From Candidatus Neomicrothrix sp. UBA2131 (GTDB taxonomy: Bacteria > Actinomycetota > Acidimicrobiia > Acidimicrobiales > MedAcidi-G1): a DNA stretch of 8,811 nucleotides. Every line of letters begins with the position of its first letter. Position 1 is the stretch's first letter. The position numbers and the translations under genes are program-made. The stretch covers positions 31,891-40,701 of the forward strand of contig DCXR01000054.1 of assembly GCA_002329075.1 (NCBI GenBank), given 5' to 3'. The notes beneath the pieces were generated by a model that worked only from the letters and a program-made list of their open reading frames with translations, ran no database searches and was not told the origin of the DNA. This document shows positions 7,354 to 8,811 of this stretch, piece after piece.

Positions 7354-7376
7354 GTTCCATTGAGTGGAACGTTCCA
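7354..7376. promoter_or_regulatory. Probable IclR operator: three GTTCCA/TGGAAC half-sites
   Basis: GTTCCA (7354-7359), five bases, then TGGAAC (7365-7370) form a perfect 17-bp interrupted palindrome. The same TGGAAC joins GTTCCA (7371-7376) as a perfect uninterrupted 12-bp palindrome. A degraded fourth half-site, TGGTGT, follows at 7382-7387 with the same 5-base spacing. The site lies between divergent genes and covers about -48 to -26 relative to the proposed IclR transcription start. It also lies upstream of the FAD/GcvT start. This fits repression or activation of both genes by the IclR protein. Sequence symmetry is certain; the binding protein is inferred from position. Confidence 0.8.
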
Positions 7377-7389
7377 GTGGTTGGTGTTC

Positions 7390-7395
7390 TATGCT
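7390..7395 (+). promoter_or_regulatory. -10 box of a probable leaderless promoter for the IclR gene
   Basis: TATGCT fits TANNNT and ends six bases before the GTG start at 7402. There is no purine-rich ribosome-binding sequence before this start, which supports a leaderless transcript. On the opposite strand the overlapping 7391-7396 reads TAGCAT, also TANNNT, a possible but weaker -10 for the FAD/GcvT operon. Confidence 0.6.
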
Positions 7396-7401
7396 AGCCG
7401 C

Positions 7402-8145
7402 GTGCAGTCGATCGAGCGAACGTTCAGCGTGTTGCGGGCCGTTTCGGCCGGCGGGGGCTCGGTGGGCGTCTCGGAGGTGGCCCGGACGACCGGCCTGGCC
7501 AAGTCGACGTGCTCGCGCATCCTCGCCAGCCTGGACGAGCTCGGCATCGTCGAGCGGATCGACGATGCCGGCCGCTTCGTGATCGGCGCCGGCCTGATTG
7601 CCCTGGCCGGTTCGGGGGCCTCGCCCGGTTCCCTGCGGGAGATGGCCCGCCCCGAGCTGCTCGACCTGGCCGACCGGCTGGGCGAGTGCGCCGGCCTGGT
7701 CGTTCCCGACGGCTGCGACGGCCTCTACGTCGACCAGGTGCCGGGCCCGGGACACGTGCAGGTCACCGACTGGACCGGCCACCGGTTCCCGCTGCACACC
7801 ATCGCCGCCGGCCTGGCCCTGATGGGCGGCTGGTCGGACACCGACGTCGCCGCCTATGCCGACGGCGGCCTCGAGGAGTTCACGCCGCACACGGTCACCA
7901 CGCTGGTGGGCCTGCGTCAGCGGGTCGGCGAGGTCCGCCGCACCGGCGCTGCCTGGACGATCGGCGAGTTCAGCGAGGAGATCTCAGGAGTGGCAGCCGC
8001 CGTCTGCGGCCCCGACGGCACGGCCGTGGCGTCGCTCACCGTCTACGGCCCCGTCTTCCGCTTCCCCGGTGGAGTCGACACGGCGGAAGTCGAACAGGTG
8101 GTGCGGGAAGCGGCCGCCAGGGTGGGCGTCCGGCTGGCGGGCTAG
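7402..8145 (+). CDS. IclR family transcriptional regulator
   Basis: A 247-residue DNA-binding regulator of usual IclR length. The winged helix-turn-helix spans about residues 1-65: QSIERTFSVLRAV is the standard first helix, and VSEVARTTGLAKSTCSRILASLDELGIV (23-50) holds the HTH. The C-terminal effector domain (about 80-245) carries PLHTIAAGLALM (130-141) and the conserved tail GAAWTIGEFSEEISGVAAAV (182-201). The start is GTG at 7402. The frame is open back to 7315, but that would cross the operator and overlap the divergent gene, and the family N-terminus begins at 7402. It is divergent from the FAD/GcvT-MttB-SDR operon, with a palindrome between them. It therefore probably controls that operon and itself, with an N-methylated compound or catabolite as likely ligand (inference). 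Confidence 0.93.
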   Translation: MQSIERTFSVLRAVSAGGGSVGVSEVARTTGLAKSTCSRILASLDELGIVERIDDAGRFVIGAGLIALAGSGASPGSLREMARPELLDLADRLGECAGLVVPDGCDGLYVDQVPGPGHVQVTDWTGHRFPLHTIAAGLALMGGWSDTDVAAYADGGLEEFTPHTVTTLVGLRQRVGEVRRTGAAWTIGEFSEEISGVAAAVCGPDGTAVASLTVYGPVFRFPGGVDTAEVEQVVREAAARVGVRLAG

Positions 8146-8333
8146 CAGCCTTCGTCGAAGACGCCACCGGCGTCGAGTTCCTCGATGTCGTCGTAGTCGA
8201 AGGTGGCTCCGCAGGTCAGACAGTACGTCACGTCGTCGAAGACATCCCCTCCGCAGGTGAGGCAGGTATCGACGATGACGAGCGTCACGGTTTCTGGCGG
8301 TTCTTCCTTGGGACGTCGTCTGAACAGTCGCAT
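8142..8333 (-). CDS. Small zinc-ribbon protein
   Basis: A 63-residue protein with a basic start (RLFRRRPK, 2-9), a zinc ribbon formed by C24-x2-C27 and C38-x2-C41 (both as CLTCG), and an acidic tail (DYDDIEELD, 46-54) ending in a fifth cysteine at residue 63. The ATG at 8333 is chosen because AGGAGG lies 6 bases upstream (8340-8345). A longer GTG start at 8390 has no such site and would overlap the presumed promoter region. Its stop shares the tetramer CTAG with the IclR stop on the other strand. There are no signal or membrane segments. The function is unknown. Such ribbons can bind nucleic acid or protein, but nothing here decides which. Confidence 0.75.
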   Translation of the reverse strand: MRLFRRRPKEEPPETVTLVIVDTCLTCGGDVFDDVTYCLTCGATFDYDDIEELDAGGVFDEGC

Positions 8334-8419
8334 GGCGTTCCTCCTGTGTCGCACCTTTCGTGTACCCGGCTGCCGTGACGTTTCGAGCACGTCGGCCGGG
8401 ACTCTCGTAAGGTCGCGCG
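8334..8419. other. Divergent intergenic region between zinc-ribbon and NERD genes
   Basis: This 86-bp region holds the AGGAGG of the zinc-ribbon gene at one end and the NERD -10 box at the other. Between them is an imperfect inverted repeat: CCCGGC (8365-8370) pairs with GCCGGG (8395-8400), and GACGT (8377-8381) with ACGTC (8389-8393), around a 7-base centre. It could be an operator for the divergent pair or a chance GC-rich structure. Confidence 0.4.
8408..8413 (+). promoter_or_regulatory. Probable -10 box for the NERD gene (leaderless)
   Basis: TAAGGT fits TANNNT and ends six bases before the ATG at 8420. AAGG within it could also serve as a weak ribosome-binding site. The arrangement copies that of the P450 gene (TAGGGTCGCG before the start). 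Confidence 0.5.
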
Positions 8420-8811
8420 ATGGGCCTACTGATTCCCGAGGACCTGCCGCTGAGCCGTCTCGACCCGTCGGAGAGGCGTGTCGTTCAGAAGTTGATTTCC
8501 GGGCTGCGGGACAGTTGGATCATCATCCCGCGTTATGACATCAGCACTCCTCGCCGACCGTACGAACTCGATGTGCTGCTGGTGAACGACCGGGTCGGCG
8601 TCGTTGGCGTGGAGGTGAAGGGCGGTCCGGTGGAGATTCGGCAGGGTGAGTGGTATCGGGACAACTCTCCACTCCGTTCGCCGGTACGTCAGGCACAGGA
8701 TGCGTCCTACGCGCTGCGCGACAGGTTGCGTGAACGGTCACCGCTCCTCGAGCACGTTCATGTGCAACATGCCGTCGCCCTGCCCGATGTGGCGGAGGCC
8801 GAGGGCCAGTT
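8420..8811 (+). CDS. NERD (nuclease-related domain) protein, N-terminal part, cut by window end
   Basis: The frame opens at ATG 8420 and stays open for 130 codons to the end of the window. The NERD domain occupies about residues 15-125: SERRVVQKLISGLRDSWIIIPRYD (17-40) is the opening helix and strand. YELDVLLVNDRVGVVGVEVKGG (48-69) carries the restriction-endonuclease-like residues D51, E65 and K67 (ExK). PVRQAQDASYALRDRL (88-103) is the helix after the core. In known proteins NERD is often followed by a UvrD-like or DEAD/DEAH helicase domain or a kinase, but the rest lies outside the window. It is probably a DNA-processing or defence-related enzyme, unrelated to the metabolic operons. Domain recognition is firm; full-length identity is not known. 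Confidence 0.85.
   Translation, partial: MGLLIPEDLPLSRLDPSERRVVQKLISGLRDSWIIIPRYDISTPRRPYELDVLLVNDRVGVVGVEVKGGPVEIRQGEWYRDNSPLRSPVRQAQDASYALRDRLRERSPLLEHVHVQHAVALPDVAEAEGQ

Noticed and set aside
7315..7401. N-terminal extension of the IclR protein to 7315
   Set aside because: It would span the operator and overlap the divergent gene's start. The extra residues are unlike IclR proteins, and the family N-terminus begins at 7402.

Overview
The window is GC-rich throughout, with strong G/C preference at third codon positions, GTG starts mixed with ATG, and tight gene packing. Three plus-strand genes appear to be leaderless: a TANNNT box sits 6-7 bases before the start codon. With the P450, IclR and SDR gene types, this suggests an actinobacterium. 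A marine or freshwater Acidimicrobiia-like lineage is possible, but no phylogenetic marker in the window proves it.

Layout. (1) 21-2511, plus strand: a translationally coupled three-gene operon encoding a cytochrome P450, a 3-hydroxyisobutyrate-dehydrogenase-type reductase and a small carboxymuconolactone-decarboxylase-family protein. Both junctions are ATGA overlaps. (2) 2525-7330, minus strand, converging on the first operon with only 13 bp between the stops. In transcription order it encodes an 820-residue FAD oxidoreductase/GcvT fusion (dimethylglycine/sarcosine dehydrogenase type), an MttB-family methyltransferase without pyrrolysine, and an SDR oxidoreductase. (3) 7331-7401: a 71-bp divergent control region with three copies of the half-site GTTCCA/TGGAAC. 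(4) 7402-8145, plus strand: an IclR-family regulator, probably acting on that region. (5) 8142-8333, minus strand: a 63-residue zinc-ribbon protein that converges on the IclR gene. Both stop codons lie within one CTAG. (6) 8420 to the window end, plus strand: the N-terminal part of a NERD nuclease-domain protein, cut by the window edge.

Working model (inference): the minus-strand operon removes methyl groups from a small N-methylated compound such as a betaine. The MttB homologue would move a methyl group to a corrinoid protein. The FAD/GcvT enzyme would oxidise a further N-methyl group and pass the C1 unit to tetrahydrofolate. The SDR would act on a product or side chain. The P450-dehydrogenase-CMD operon may handle the remaining carbon skeleton or a separate substrate. 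The IclR protein is the likely local switch for the demethylation operon and for itself. No corrinoid protein, corrinoid:folate methyltransferase, activase, transporter or P450 redox partner lies in the window, so the pathway is incomplete here. The zinc-ribbon and NERD genes look like the next, unrelated neighbourhood.

No rRNA, tRNA, CRISPR, insertion sequence or phage gene was seen, and no gap exceeds 86 bp.
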